DNA of 64,000 bases, from the NCBI RefSeq assembly GCF_025264685.1, contig NZ_CP073721.1:7395501-7459500 (forward strand). Direction: 5' to 3'. The position numbers were made by a program, and so were the translations under genes. Below, one piece after another: positions 36,257-44,877 of the stretch. Numbering within the stretch: the first letter of the stretch is position 1; each line of letters opens with the position of its first letter. This DNA comes from Dactylosporangium roseum. GTDB taxonomy: Bacteria; Actinomycetota; Actinomycetes; Mycobacteriales; Micromonosporaceae. The notes beneath the pieces were generated by a model that saw nothing but the letters and a program-made list of their open reading frames with translations, made no database searches and was not told the DNA's origin.

Positions 36257-36318
36257 CGACTCCATCATGGGAAAGATCTGGCTATCGGGGCAGCCACATC
36301 TTTCCCATGATGGAGTCG
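36257..36318. repeat. Long hairpin, 27-bp arms with one mismatch
   Basis: Arms at 36257-36283 and 36292-36318, loop 8 bases. The arms contain ACTCCATCATGGGAAAGAT. It is unrelated to the other palindromic elements. It lies after the hxlR stop and beside the broken EAL gene, so it may be a terminator or a second mobile palindrome family that caused the break. Confidence 0.75.
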
Positions 36319-36321
36319 CGC

Positions 36322-36807
36322 TCACGGGGTCGGCACCGCGCGGCGGCGGGCGCCCGGGCCGGGCTGTGGGCGCACGTCGCGCGGAGGGATCTCGGTGTGG
36401 CCGGCCTCGCAGACCAGGACGGCGTGGACCTCGGCGCCGCAGTCGTGGTGGACGGTCGCCAAGGGCGGGCCACCCGGGTCGGCAAGATAGCGGTCGCCCC
36501 ACTCGCGGACCGCGACCAGCAGCGGGTAGAGGTCGAAGCCCTTCTCGGTGAGCCGATACTCGTCGCGCGCCCGCGCGCCGGGCTCCCGATACGGAACACG
36601 GCGCAGCACGCCGTTTCGCACCAGCATGCCGAGCCGGTTGGTCAGCACCTGGCGGGGGATGCCGGTCCGCTCGCGCATATCGTCGAACCGGAAGATGCCG
36701 TTGAAGACCTCCCGCAGGACCACAACCGTCCAGCGCTCACCGAGGATCGCCATCGCCCGGCCGATGGTGCAGTTTTCCACAGACCACTCGAGTGCGGCGG
36801 GTCTCAT
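36322..36807 (-). CDS. HxlR-family transcriptional regulator
   Basis: 161 residues. Winged helix typical of HxlR: CTIGRAMAILGERWTVVVLR, FRFDDMRERTGIPRQVLTNR, and the wing YREPGARARDEYRLTEKG. The C-terminal 50 residues hold CGAEVHAVLVCEAGH, a CxxxxxxxxC pair that may bind zinc. HxlR proteins usually repress a neighbouring redox or detoxification gene; the divergent gene is the membrane protein at 36932. Start at 36807 follows the family's N-terminal length. Confidence 0.88.
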   Translation of the reverse strand: MRPAALEWSVENCTIGRAMAILGERWTVVVLREVFNGIFRFDDMRERTGIPRQVLTNRLGMLVRNGVLRRVPYREPGARARDEYRLTEKGFDLYPLLVAVREWGDRYLADPGGPPLATVHHDCGAEVHAVLVCEAGHTEIPPRDVRPQPGPGARRRAVPTP

Positions 36808-36931
36808 GCGCCCAGGCTATCCCACCTGAGTCTGGTTGACAGATCCAGCAGGGACACGAGCGCCTGAGTCCACATGCGATTCGCGCTGATGAGGGTATGG
36901 GTGTTCCGCCAGTACGATAACGTCAAAAGCG

Positions 36932-37978
36932 GTGAAAGCGGGATTTCTTCATGAATTGCGCGACGGCGTCACGCCGCGCGCCGGTGCGCTGCTCCTCGCG
37001 GTCCTCGCCCTCCAGCTCGGCTTCATCGCCAGCTACTTCGGGGCGTTCCACGAGCCGACCCCGCACCGCATCCCGGTGGCCGTCACCGCACCGGCCCCGG
37101 CCCTGACCGAGCTGGTCGACCGGCTCAACTCGCTGCCGGGTGCGCCGCTCGACGCGCGGGCCGTGCCCTCCGAGGAGTCGGCGCGCCGGATGATCGACCG
37201 CCGGGAGGTGTACGGCGCTTTCGTCGTCTCGGCGCAGGACGCCACCGATCGGCTCATCATCGCCAGCGGTGCCGGAGCGAGCGTCGGGCAGGCCCTCGTC
37301 CAGATCTTCACGCCGCTCGAGGACCAGCAGGAGCGGGCGTTCACCACCGAGGACGCGAAGCCGGCCCAGCTCGGCGACGCTCGCGGCCTGTCCGGCTTCC
37401 ACCTCGCGCTCGGCTGGGTGGTCGGGGGCTACCTCGTCGCGATCGCGGTCAGCGCGAGCAAGGGCTCCCGGCCGGCCAACCCGCGGCGGGCGCTCGTCCG
37501 CCTGGGTTCGCTGCTGGCGTACGCGCTGCTGGCCGGCATCGGCGGGGCTCTCGTCAGCGGCGCCGCCTTCGGCGCGATCGACGGGCACCTGGGCCGGCTG
37601 TGGTGGTTCGGCGCCCTGCTGGTGTTCGCCTCGGGCTGCTGCACGATGGCGCTGCAGGCCGCGTTCGGCTACGTCGGCACCGGCCTGGCCGTGCTGCTGT
37701 TCGTCGTCCTGGGCTGCCCGAGCGCGGGTGGCGCCTATCCCGCCCCGCTGCTGCCGCCCTTCTGGCGGGCGGTCGGCCCGTGGCTCCCGCCGGGGCTCGG
37801 CACCGAGGCGATCCGCGGCATCGTCTACTTCGACAGCGTCGGCGTCGGGCGGTCGGCGCTGATCCTCGCCGGCTACGCGCTGACCGGTGCCGTCGGCACC
37901 CTGGTCGTGGCCCGGATCACGCGGCCGAGGCCGGTGGTCATCCCGCCCAACCGAAGTCTGGTGCCCGTTTCGCGGTGA
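36932..37978 (+). CDS. ABC-2-type/DUF3533-like membrane protein
   Basis: 348 residues: one N-terminal membrane helix, an extracellular region (about 40-150), then five C-terminal helices. This is the YhgE/Pip and ABC-2 permease-like layout. No ATPase gene is adjacent, so it may act alone or with a distant partner. The GTG at 36932 is the apparent start; an AT-rich patch with TACGAT lies about 20 bases upstream. Its last 41 bases overlap the end of the convergent enoyl-CoA hydratase gene. Confidence 0.65.
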   Translation: MKAGFLHELRDGVTPRAGALLLAVLALQLGFIASYFGAFHEPTPHRIPVAVTAPAPALTELVDRLNSLPGAPLDARAVPSEESARRMIDRREVYGAFVVSAQDATDRLIIASGAGASVGQALVQIFTPLEDQQERAFTTEDAKPAQLGDARGLSGFHLALGWVVGGYLVAIAVSASKGSRPANPRRALVRLGSLLAYALLAGIGGALVSGAAFGAIDGHLGRLWWFGALLVFASGCCTMALQAAFGYVGTGLAVLLFVVLGCPSAGGAYPAPLLPPFWRAVGPWLPPGLGTEAIRGIVYFDSVGVGRSALILAGYALTGAVGTLVVARITRPRPVVIPPNRSLVPVSR

Positions 37979-38657
37979 ACGCCGCGACCCCCTCGGCAAG
38001 CTCCTTCTCGTCCTGCGCCGGGGGTTTCCGCCCGTCGACCACGGCCTTGGCCGCGTGGATGGTCAACTGGGACCGCTGCGCGAGTGTCCTCGCGACCGCG
38101 CCGGCGTCCTCGCCGATCCCGTCGATCAACCCGATGCGCAGCGCGGCGGGCGCGTCGATGAGCTCCGCGCCGAACAGCAGGAGCTTCGCCCGGGCGGGGC
38201 CGACAAGCGCGGCGAGCCGGCGGGTGGTCGACGGCGGGTAGACGATGCCGAGCTTCGCCGGCGTGCTGCCGAACCGCGCGTCCGCGGCGGCGAAGCGCAG
38301 GTCGCAGGCGACCGCGAGCTGGCAGCCGCCGCCGACGCAGTAGCCCTCGATCGCCGCGATCGTCGGCTTCGGGAAGTCGGCCAGGGCCCGCTCGGCCCGC
38401 ACCGCGATGCTCTCGTCGCCGTCCCGGGCCAGCGCGGCGGCCTCGGCGATGTCGGCGCCGGCGCAGAACGTGCCGCCCGCGCCGGTGAGGACCACGACCT
38501 TCACGGACGGGTCGTCGCGCAGGCCGTCGAGCAGCGGCGGCAGTGCCCGCCACATGTCGCCGGTCATCGCGTTGCGCTTGGCCGGGTTGGTGATGACGAT
38601 CGTGACGACCGGCCCGGCGACGCCGAGGGCCAGTTGCCCGGTCGCGCCGCTCACCAT
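37938..38657 (-). CDS. Enoyl-CoA hydratase/isomerase family protein
   Basis: 239 residues with the crotonase fold: NPAKRNAMT, the oxyanion loop TGAGGTFCAGADIAEA, AIEGYCVGGGCQLAVACDLR and the second-acid region GSTPAKLGIVYPPS. The catalytic acid expected in the second segment is not obvious, so hydratase activity is likely but not assured. The start ATG overlaps the end of the ligase gene by 7 bases, giving a two-gene unit. A longer frame extends upstream antisense to nothing conserved and was not used. Confidence 0.85.
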   Translation of the reverse strand: MVSGATGQLALGVAGPVVTIVITNPAKRNAMTGDMWRALPPLLDGLRDDPSVKVVVLTGAGGTFCAGADIAEAAALARDGDESIAVRAERALADFPKPTIAAIEGYCVGGGCQLAVACDLRFAAADARFGSTPAKLGIVYPPSTTRRLAALVGPARAKLLLFGAELIDAPAALRIGLIDGIGEDAGAVARTLAQRSQLTIHAAKAVVDGRKPPAQDEKELAEGVAAFTAKRAPDFGWAG

Positions 38658-40120
38658 TCGTGGACGGGGATGTTGGAGTGCATCCTGGGAAGGTACTCTT
38701 GCAGCAGTTTCCGCATCGTGTCGTCCCGCTCGACGGGACCCCTGCCCTCGATGGCATGTGCAGTCTCGACCTGCCAGGTGGCGCCGTTGCGGTGCGACAG
38801 GCACCGCTGCTCGATGACGCCGAGCAGCCGGTCGCACTGCGCCGGTGCGACACCCCAGCCCGCCAGCCCTTCGTGGGCGAGCGGCAGCAGACGCCGCAGC
38901 ACCAGCTCGGTCACCGGCACCGAGCCGAGGCCGGGCCAGAACAGGGTCGCGTCGATGCCGTGCCTGGCGGCGTTGTGGAAGTTCTCCTCCGCCACGCCGA
39001 ACGACATCTGTGTCCACACCGGTCGGTCCTGTTCGGCGAGCCGGCGCACCAGGCCGAAGTAGAAGGCGGCGTTGGCCATGCTGTCGATGACGGTCGGGCC
39101 GGCCGGCAGAACCCGGTTCTCGACCCGGACGTGCGGCCTGCCGTCGACCACGTCGTAGATCGGCCGGTTCCAGCGGTAGACGGTGCCGTTGTGCAGCCGC
39201 AGCTCACCGAGGTGCGGCACGCGACCGGCCTCGAGCGCCGCCACCGGGTCCTCGTCCTCGCAGATCGGCAGGAGCGCCTGAAAGTACCGCACGTTCTCCT
39301 CGAACAGGTCGAAGATGCTGGTGATCCAGCGCTCGCCGAACCAGACCCGCGGCCGCACGCCCTGCGACTTGAGCTCCTCGGCCCGCGTGTCGGTGGCCTG
39401 CTCGAACAGCGGGATGCGGGTCTCCCGCCACAGCTCCCGGCCGAACAGGAACGGCGCGTTGGCCCCGAGCGCCACCTGGGCACCGGCGATGGCCTGGGCC
39501 GCGTTCCAGTACGCCGCGAACTGCTGCGGCATCACCTGGAGATGAAACTGTACGGATGTGCACGCGGCCTCGGGCGCGATGGAGTCGCACCGCACGTTGA
39601 GCCGCTCGACGCCGTCGATGGCGATCCGCAGGTCCTCGCCGCGCGCCGCGAAGATCTGCTCGTTGAGCAACGCGTACCGGGGGTTGGCCGACAGCACGTC
39701 GGGAGTTAGCTGGTCCCGCCGGAGCGTCGGCAGGATGCCGATCATGGCCAGCCGCGTGTCGACGCCGGCGGCGTGCTCCTCGGCGGCGTTCAGGCTCTCC
39801 CGTACCTGTGCCTCGAACCTGGCCAGGCCCTCACCTTCGAGCCGCTGCGGCGGCACGTTGATCTCGATGTTGAACTGCCCGAGCTCGGTCACGAAGGCCG
39901 GGTCGGCGAGCGCGTCGAGGACCCGCTGGTTGCGCAGGGCCGGATCGTGCTGCTCGTCGACGAGGTTGAGCTCGATCTCGAGCCCGCTCATCCCGAGCCC
40001 GTCCTCGAAGGGTGAGTCGGCGAGCATCCGCGCGAAGGCATCGAGGCATTGGTGCACCTTGTCGCGGTACCGCATCCGATCCTCGCGGCTGAACTCGCGT
40101 GTCTCGACGTCTTTGCCCAT
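38651..40120 (-). CDS. Glutamate-cysteine ligase family (GCS2-like) protein
   Basis: 489 residues. Family features: GLEIELNLVDEQHDPALRNQ, the metal-binding acid pattern FNIEINVPPQ, TSVQFHLQVMP, and WRETRIPLFEQATDTR. These are the ATP-grasp-like ligases of the GCS2/YbdK group, which join glutamate to an amine or amino acid; EgtA and mycothiol-type chemistries are possible in actinobacteria. ATG at 40120 is preceded by GGAGGTGG. The substrate amine is unknown. It is coupled to the enoyl-CoA hydratase gene. Confidence 0.82.
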   Translation of the reverse strand: MGKDVETREFSREDRMRYRDKVHQCLDAFARMLADSPFEDGLGMSGLEIELNLVDEQHDPALRNQRVLDALADPAFVTELGQFNIEINVPPQRLEGEGLARFEAQVRESLNAAEEHAAGVDTRLAMIGILPTLRRDQLTPDVLSANPRYALLNEQIFAARGEDLRIAIDGVERLNVRCDSIAPEAACTSVQFHLQVMPQQFAAYWNAAQAIAGAQVALGANAPFLFGRELWRETRIPLFEQATDTRAEELKSQGVRPRVWFGERWITSIFDLFEENVRYFQALLPICEDEDPVAALEAGRVPHLGELRLHNGTVYRWNRPIYDVVDGRPHVRVENRVLPAGPTVIDSMANAAFYFGLVRRLAEQDRPVWTQMSFGVAEENFHNAARHGIDATLFWPGLGSVPVTELVLRRLLPLAHEGLAGWGVAPAQCDRLLGVIEQRCLSHRNGATWQVETAHAIEGRGPVERDDTMRKLLQEYLPRMHSNIPVHEW

Positions 40121-40292
40121 GGGATGCCACCTCCGCGGGTGTGCCGTCCTCATGGCATACCACGCCGGGCGCGTTTTTACTCCCGCATCCCACGGGGGCT
40201 CAGCTCGCGTGCGGTCGCGGCCCCAGACCCGCGGGTACGCTACGCACAGCTCCGGAAAACCCTGCAAATGCGACTAATCCTCGCGTAGCGTC

Positions 40293-41498
40293 ATGCGCAT
40301 GGCCGGGCGCTCCTTCTTGCTCAGAGTCGCCAACGTCAACCCGGCGAACGTGCGCACCCACACCGACCGGGCGCTGTACCGCTCGATCGGGGTGTTCATC
40401 CTGTTGTACGGCGGCTACGCGATCGTCGGTGCCGCGACGTTCGTCGACGCCTCCACCAACTACACGCACCCCTGGTGGCAGTGGCTGGTCGGGCCGCCGG
40501 TGGCCGCCGCCGTCATCGCCTACGACCGCGCGGTCGTGGGACGGGTCGCGGTGAACTACGAGCACCTCGAGTCGGACGATCCGCACCAGCTCCTGCGACG
40601 CCGCACGGTCGGCCTCTACGCCGGCCGGCTGCTGCTCGCCCTGCTCTTCGCGATCGTCATCACCGAGCCGTTGATGCTGGCGCGGTACAAGGGCGAGATC
40701 GACGCGTACCTCGGGACGGTCCACAACCACGAGCTGTCCCGGCTGGAGCGGAGCGGCGCCATCGCCGCGTTTCAGGGCCAGGTCGACGCGCTGCGGGCAC
40801 AGGACGCGGCCGACGGCGCCGCGGTCGAGGACCTGCACCGGCTCGCCGCCGACAAGCGCAAGGAGGCCACGGCGGTCTACGACCAGGCGCTCGCCGACTC
40901 CCGCGCCGACGGCGTGAGCCGCCGGGCCGGCTGCCCGCCGGGCGGGTTCTGCGACTCGCTGGTCCAGCAGTCCCGGCTGCTCAACGCGGAGGCGACGCGC
41001 CTGGACGACGAGGCGTCGGCGCTGCGCGCGGCACAGGAGCCGGCCCGGCAGTCACGGGCGGCCCAGATCGCCGCGCTCAGCGAGCAGATGGCCGAGCAGC
41101 GCGCCGCCAACCGCCGGTCGGTCGAGGCGAACGCGGGCTTCGGCGCGCGGACGACCGCGATGTGGCACCTGGTGCGGGCGGACTTCTGGGGCTTCGGCTT
41201 CTTCTACCTCGGCATCGCCGCGCTCCTGGTCTGCCTGGACTGCGCCGCAGTGTGGCTGAAGCTGGTCTCGTACGGCAACGCGTACGAACGCACCGAGGCC
41301 CGCGAGGCCCGCCGCCGCGAGCTGTCCGAGACCAGGCGCCACGGGCAGGAGCTCCGCGTGGCCGAGGCCGCGACCGCCGTCGCGGGCGACGGCTTGCACA
41401 CGGCGGTGCAGGAGCAGCACCTCCTCGACGCCGCGGTGGCGCAGGCCACGGCCCGCCTGATGGCCGAGCTGGAGACCCAGTCCACCCCCACCCGCTGA
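40293..41498 (+). CDS. DUF4407 membrane protein
   Basis: 401 residues: four hydrophobic helices (two near 30-75, one near 105-125, one near 300-325) enclosing a long charged helical region (about 145-280) likely to be coiled coil. The segment RALYRSIGVFILLYGGYAIV and VAAAVIAYDRAVVGR are typical of DUF4407, a family of unknown function found in actinobacteria and Bacteroidetes. A Cys pair CPPGGFC lies in the coiled region. Divergent from the ligase gene; followed by palindromic element 5. Confidence 0.8.
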   Translation: MRMAGRSFLLRVANVNPANVRTHTDRALYRSIGVFILLYGGYAIVGAATFVDASTNYTHPWWQWLVGPPVAAAVIAYDRAVVGRVAVNYEHLESDDPHQLLRRRTVGLYAGRLLLALLFAIVITEPLMLARYKGEIDAYLGTVHNHELSRLERSGAIAAFQGQVDALRAQDAADGAAVEDLHRLAADKRKEATAVYDQALADSRADGVSRRAGCPPGGFCDSLVQQSRLLNAEATRLDDEASALRAAQEPARQSRAAQIAALSEQMAEQRAANRRSVEANAGFGARTTAMWHLVRADFWGFGFFYLGIAALLVCLDCAAVWLKLVSYGNAYERTEAREARRRELSETRRHGQELRVAEAATAVAGDGLHTAVQEQHLLDAAVAQATARLMAELETQSTPTR

Positions 41499-41554
41499 CT
41501 TATCCCCCATCTCCCCCGTCGATCTTGCAAGGCCCACGAAGTTCAACCCGGCAA

Positions 41555-41656
41555 CCCCTCCTCGCCCGTTGATCTTGCAGTTATGGTGCCTGACAAACCC
41601 GGACATCGCGGGAGTGTCGTGGCACCACAACTGCAAGATCAACGGGCGAGGAGGGG
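41555..41656. repeat. Palindromic element copy 5
   Basis: 36-bp arms at 41555-41590 and 41621-41656 with a single mismatch (TTATGG on the left against CCACAA on the right), 30-base centre. The outer 13 bases (CCCCTCCTCGCCC) are unique to this copy yet symmetric. A broken half-arm, GTCGATCTTGCA, lies just upstream at 41518-41529. Between two genes on the same strand. Confidence 0.9.
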
Positions 41657-41743
41657 CGGGGAGGACTGCATCGCATGGGCCGTTCGTCCCGAAGTTGGCG
41701 AATCGCTTGCCACCCGAACCCCGTCGGCGGGCAGACTGGGCCG

Positions 41744-43351
41744 GTGCGTCACCGACCGTCCCGCCGCCCGCCGGTGCTGCCCGTCGTCATCGGCATCGTG
41801 CTGGCGATCGTCGCCGGCGTCGGGGCGGTCCGTGCGGTGTGGGTCAGCGGCAGCACCGGCGAGGGGGCAGGCACCAGCGAGGCCCGCGTCGACAACCGCG
41901 CCGACCGGGCGTCCCGCGGCGACGCGCGGTGCGACGGCGCGCCGTTGACCGCGCCGAGGGAGCTGCGCGGCATCTGGATCACCACGGTCGACAACATCGA
42001 CTGGCCGAGCCGGCGCGGTCTGCCCGACGATCAGATCAAGGCCGAATACCTCGGCTGGCTCGACCTCGCGCGGCAGCGGAACCTCAACGCCGTCTTCGTC
42101 CACGTGCGGCCGAGTGGTGACGCGCTGTGGCCGTCACAGTACGCGCCCTGGTCGGAGTGGATCACCGGGGTTCGCGGCAAGGCGCCCGGCTTCGACCTCA
42201 TGAAGTGGATGATCGACGAGACCCACGCGCGGAACATCGAGTTTCACGCCTGGTTCAACCCGTACCGGGGCAGCCAGCCGGCCCCCAACGGCGCCGGGCC
42301 GGACATCAACGCGCTCGCGCCGGACCACCCGCTGCGCAAGCACCCCGAGTGGGCGGTCGTCTACCCGTCGGTGGGCACGACCGGCAGCCGCCTGCACTTC
42401 AACCCCGGTATCCCGGAGGCGCGCGAGTTCGTCGAGGACTCGATGCTCGAAGCCGTCGAGAAGTACGACGTCGACGGCGTGCACTTCGACGACTTCTTCT
42501 ACCAGTACCCGGTCGGCGATCAGGACTATCCGGACGAGGCGGCCCATCGGCAGTACGGCGGCGGCAAGTCCAAGGCCGACTGGCGCCGGGACAATGTCAA
42601 CAAGCTCGTCGAGGAGATGAGCCGGCGCATCCACAAGCTGAAGCCGTGGGTGAAGTTCGGCATCAGCCCGTTCGGCATCTGGCGCAACACGACGGCCGAC
42701 CCGGCGGGATCGCCGACACGCGGCCTGCAGAGCTACGACGAGATCTATGCCGACACGCGACTGTGGGTGCAGCGGGAGTGGCTCGACTACATCGTTCCGC
42801 AGTTGTACTGGCACATCGGCTTCGACGTCGCGGACTACGCCAAGCTGCTGCCCTGGTGGGTCAACGTCGTCAAGAACACCCGCGTGCAGCTCTACATCGG
42901 GCAGGCCGACTACCGGGTCGGCCAGTCGGGGGTCTGGTCGGACCCGGCCGAGCTCGACCGCCAACTCGCCCTCAACCGCACGTATCCACAGGTGACCGGC
43001 AGCGTCCACTTCAGCGCGAAGAGCATGCGCGGGGACGCGCTCGGTTCCGTGTCGAAGTACGCGGCGCACTTCTACTCGACGCCGGCGCTCCCGCCGGTGA
43101 TGGCGCACCTGCCCGATCACACGCCGGACGCGCCGAAGGTGACCAGGCAGGCCGGCGGCGACAAGGTCACGCTGCGCTGGCAGAGCAAGGGCGCGTCGGC
43201 CGCCGTGTACCGGGTCGACGGCGGGAAGGCGCACCTCGTCGCCACGAGGCGCGGCGGCGACGGCGAGTGGAGCGGCGCGGCGGGCACGTATTGCGTGACG
43301 GCTCTGGACCGGTCCTGGAACGAGAGCGCACCTGCCATACCGGCCGGGTGA
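41744..43351 (+). CDS. Secreted/membrane-anchored GHL10 (DUF187) glycoside-hydrolase-like protein
   Basis: 535 residues. An N-terminal membrane anchor or uncleaved signal (VLPVVIGIVLAIVAGVGAV) is followed by a TIM-barrel domain with ELRGIWITTVDNIDWPS, NAVFVHVRPSGDALWPS, EFHAWFNPYR, GVHFDDFFYQYP and KFGISPFGIWRN, all hallmarks of GHL10 proteins such as YngK. Acidic residues in HFDDFF are probable catalytic groups. The C-terminal 80 residues are a fibronectin-like beta domain. The GTG at 41744 is chosen because the sequence before it is non-conserved. Probably acts on extracellular glycan. Confidence 0.85.
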   Translation: MRHRPSRRPPVLPVVIGIVLAIVAGVGAVRAVWVSGSTGEGAGTSEARVDNRADRASRGDARCDGAPLTAPRELRGIWITTVDNIDWPSRRGLPDDQIKAEYLGWLDLARQRNLNAVFVHVRPSGDALWPSQYAPWSEWITGVRGKAPGFDLMKWMIDETHARNIEFHAWFNPYRGSQPAPNGAGPDINALAPDHPLRKHPEWAVVYPSVGTTGSRLHFNPGIPEAREFVEDSMLEAVEKYDVDGVHFDDFFYQYPVGDQDYPDEAAHRQYGGGKSKADWRRDNVNKLVEEMSRRIHKLKPWVKFGISPFGIWRNTTADPAGSPTRGLQSYDEIYADTRLWVQREWLDYIVPQLYWHIGFDVADYAKLLPWWVNVVKNTRVQLYIGQADYRVGQSGVWSDPAELDRQLALNRTYPQVTGSVHFSAKSMRGDALGSVSKYAAHFYSTPALPPVMAHLPDHTPDAPKVTRQAGGDKVTLRWQSKGASAAVYRVDGGKAHLVATRRGGDGEWSGAAGTYCVTALDRSWNESAPAIPAG

Positions 43352-43387
43352 ACCTCCTTCATCCGCCGGTTGTCGATGCTTCGCCGC

Positions 43388-43813
43388 ATGACCAGCTTCA
43401 TCTCGGACCAGGACTTCACCACACCCGCGCACATCCGCGTGACCCTGGACGACGTCAAGCACGAGGAGCGGCGCGAGCCCCGGGCCAAGGGGTCCTCGGC
43501 GCCGTTCCACACGCTGGTGTTCCTGGCCGCGGTGTGGCTGGTGGTTTCGGCGGTGCCGATCGGCTATCTGGGCGCCGGCCGCTATGACGTCTTCTGGAGC
43601 GACGCCGTCACCGGCATCACGATCGCGATCGTCACCACCATCCGGCTCCTGCATTCGATCCCGGCCTTCGCGTGGGTGACCGGCGGACTGGCCGCCTGGC
43701 TGCTCGCGGCTCCCCTGGTCCTCCAGTACGGCTGGTCCAGCGCGACCGCCAACGACATCATCGTCGGGGTGCTGATCCTCGCCTGCACCGCGCTGAGCGC
43801 CGCCGACGACTGA
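43388..43813 (+). CDS. Small SPW-repeat-like membrane protein
   Basis: 141 residues: a charged 40-residue N-terminus, then four hydrophobic helices in two repeats, each with an aromatic pair near the start (LAAVWLVVSAVPIGYLGAG and LAAWLLAAPLVLQYGWSSA). This repeat pattern resembles SPW-repeat proteins, though the Ser-Pro-Trp triplets are not conserved. Function unknown. ATG at 43388 is chosen over an upstream TTG. Confidence 0.6.
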   Translation: MTSFISDQDFTTPAHIRVTLDDVKHEERREPRAKGSSAPFHTLVFLAAVWLVVSAVPIGYLGAGRYDVFWSDAVTGITIAIVTTIRLLHSIPAFAWVTGGLAAWLLAAPLVLQYGWSSATANDIIVGVLILACTALSAADD

Positions 43814-43825
43814 ACGGGCACCGAA

Positions 43826-43856
43826 AGGGCCGCCCTCCTCGCCGGTGGGCGGCCCT
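43826..43856. terminator. Bidirectional terminator hairpin
   Basis: Perfect 10-bp arms AGGGCCGCCC (43826-43835) and GGGCGGCCCT (43847-43856), 11-base loop. It is preceded by AAA and followed by ATCC. It lies between the ends of the SPW-like gene (+) and the CsbD-like gene (-) and serves both. Confidence 0.75.
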
Positions 43857-43871
43857 ATCCGTCGCGGCGGG

Positions 43872-44066
43872 TCAGCGGTCGAACGCGTCCTTCATGTTCC
43901 GTCCGGCGTCCTTCACGTGGTCGCCGGCCTGCTTGGCCTGCGCGGCGGCGCGCTCGGCAGCGCCCTCGGCCTCGAGCCGCTCGTTGTCCGTGGCGTCGCC
44001 GTACTTCTCCTTGGTGGCGCCCTTGAGCTCTTCAGCCTTGTGCTCGACCTTGTCCGTGAAGCCCAT
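43872..44066 (-). CDS. CsbD-family stress protein
   Basis: 64 residues, highly charged and helical: MGFTDKVEHKAEELKGATKE followed by KYGDATDNERLEAEG. This is the CsbD signature; members accumulate under general stress (sigma-B in Bacillus) but their mechanism is unknown. A second ATG three bases upstream is possible; AAGGGA on the minus strand supports either. It follows the DedA gene on the same strand. Confidence 0.88.
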   Translation of the reverse strand: MGFTDKVEHKAEELKGATKEKYGDATDNERLEAEGAAERAAAQAKQAGDHVKDAGRNMKDAFDR

Positions 44067-44101
44067 CATCGATCCCTTCCACGTTTCGGGTCTTTGCCTT
44101 G

Positions 44102-44677
44102 CTACACAGATGTCTGCCCGTAACCGCGGCGGCGCAAACGCAACCGCCCGACCCAGGTCGTCACACCCGTCACGGCCAGCGACACCGCCACCCCCAGACA
44201 CGCCGAGGCGACGGGGTTGGTGAAGACGTGACCGCCCAGGTATCCGAGGCCGACCATGTAGCAGCTCCACAGCAGCGCACCGACCAGCAGCGCCGGCAGG
44301 AAGCGGTGGCGCGGGAACCGCGTGTAGCCGGTGACCAGCGCGACCGCGGTGCGGCCCAGTGGTACGAACCGCCCGGCCGCGACGATCGCCCCGCCACGCC
44401 GCTCCAGCACGCCGGCGACTCGATGCCGGTGTTCCCGCCGGAGCCACCGGTCGAGCAGGCGGTGCCCGCCGCGCCGGGCGGTCTCGTGGGCCAGCAGGTC
44501 GCCGACCGCGACCGCGGTGACGGCGGCCAGCAGCACCACGGCCGGGTGCAGGTGTCCCTCGGCGGCGAGCGCGCCGCCCGCGATGACGCTCGTCTCCGCC
44601 GGGACGACGGGGAGCAGGCAGTCCACCACGAGCAGCACGAAGATCACCGCATATGCCCAGCCGGCCAACGCTTCCAT
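44102..44677 (-). CDS. DedA/SNARE-associated family membrane protein
   Basis: 191 residues from ATG at 44677. About four to five membrane segments. Family marks: PVVPAETSVIAGGALAAEG and GRFVPLGRTAVALVTGYTRF, the latter carrying the conserved R of the GRFxPxxR motif. DedA proteins are thought to move lipid carriers across the membrane (undecaprenyl phosphate or phosphatidylethanolamine). A longer frame exists upstream but is not homologous. 35 bases before csbD. Confidence 0.82.
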   Translation of the reverse strand: MEALAGWAYAVIFVLLVVDCLLPVVPAETSVIAGGALAAEGHLHPAVVLLAAVTAVAVGDLLAHETARRGGHRLLDRWLRREHRHRVAGVLERRGGAIVAAGRFVPLGRTAVALVTGYTRFPRHRFLPALLVGALLWSCYMVGLGYLGGHVFTNPVASACLGVAVSLAVTGVTTWVGRLRLRRRGYGQTSV

Positions 44678-44877
44678 GGGTTCCAGCCTGCCGGGACACG
44701 GCGGCCAGCGCAGCGGTGCCACCACGCCGAACCGGGGTGGGGATTTCCCTACCCCGGGCCGCACCACGTTGCCGGTCATGCCGGTCATGACGATGCGGTT
44801 CCCGCGAGATCACCGGTCCGCTCGAACTCCTCGGCCCTCGTCGCGCCCCCATGCCGCCGTCGTGCGATGTTAGGGCG

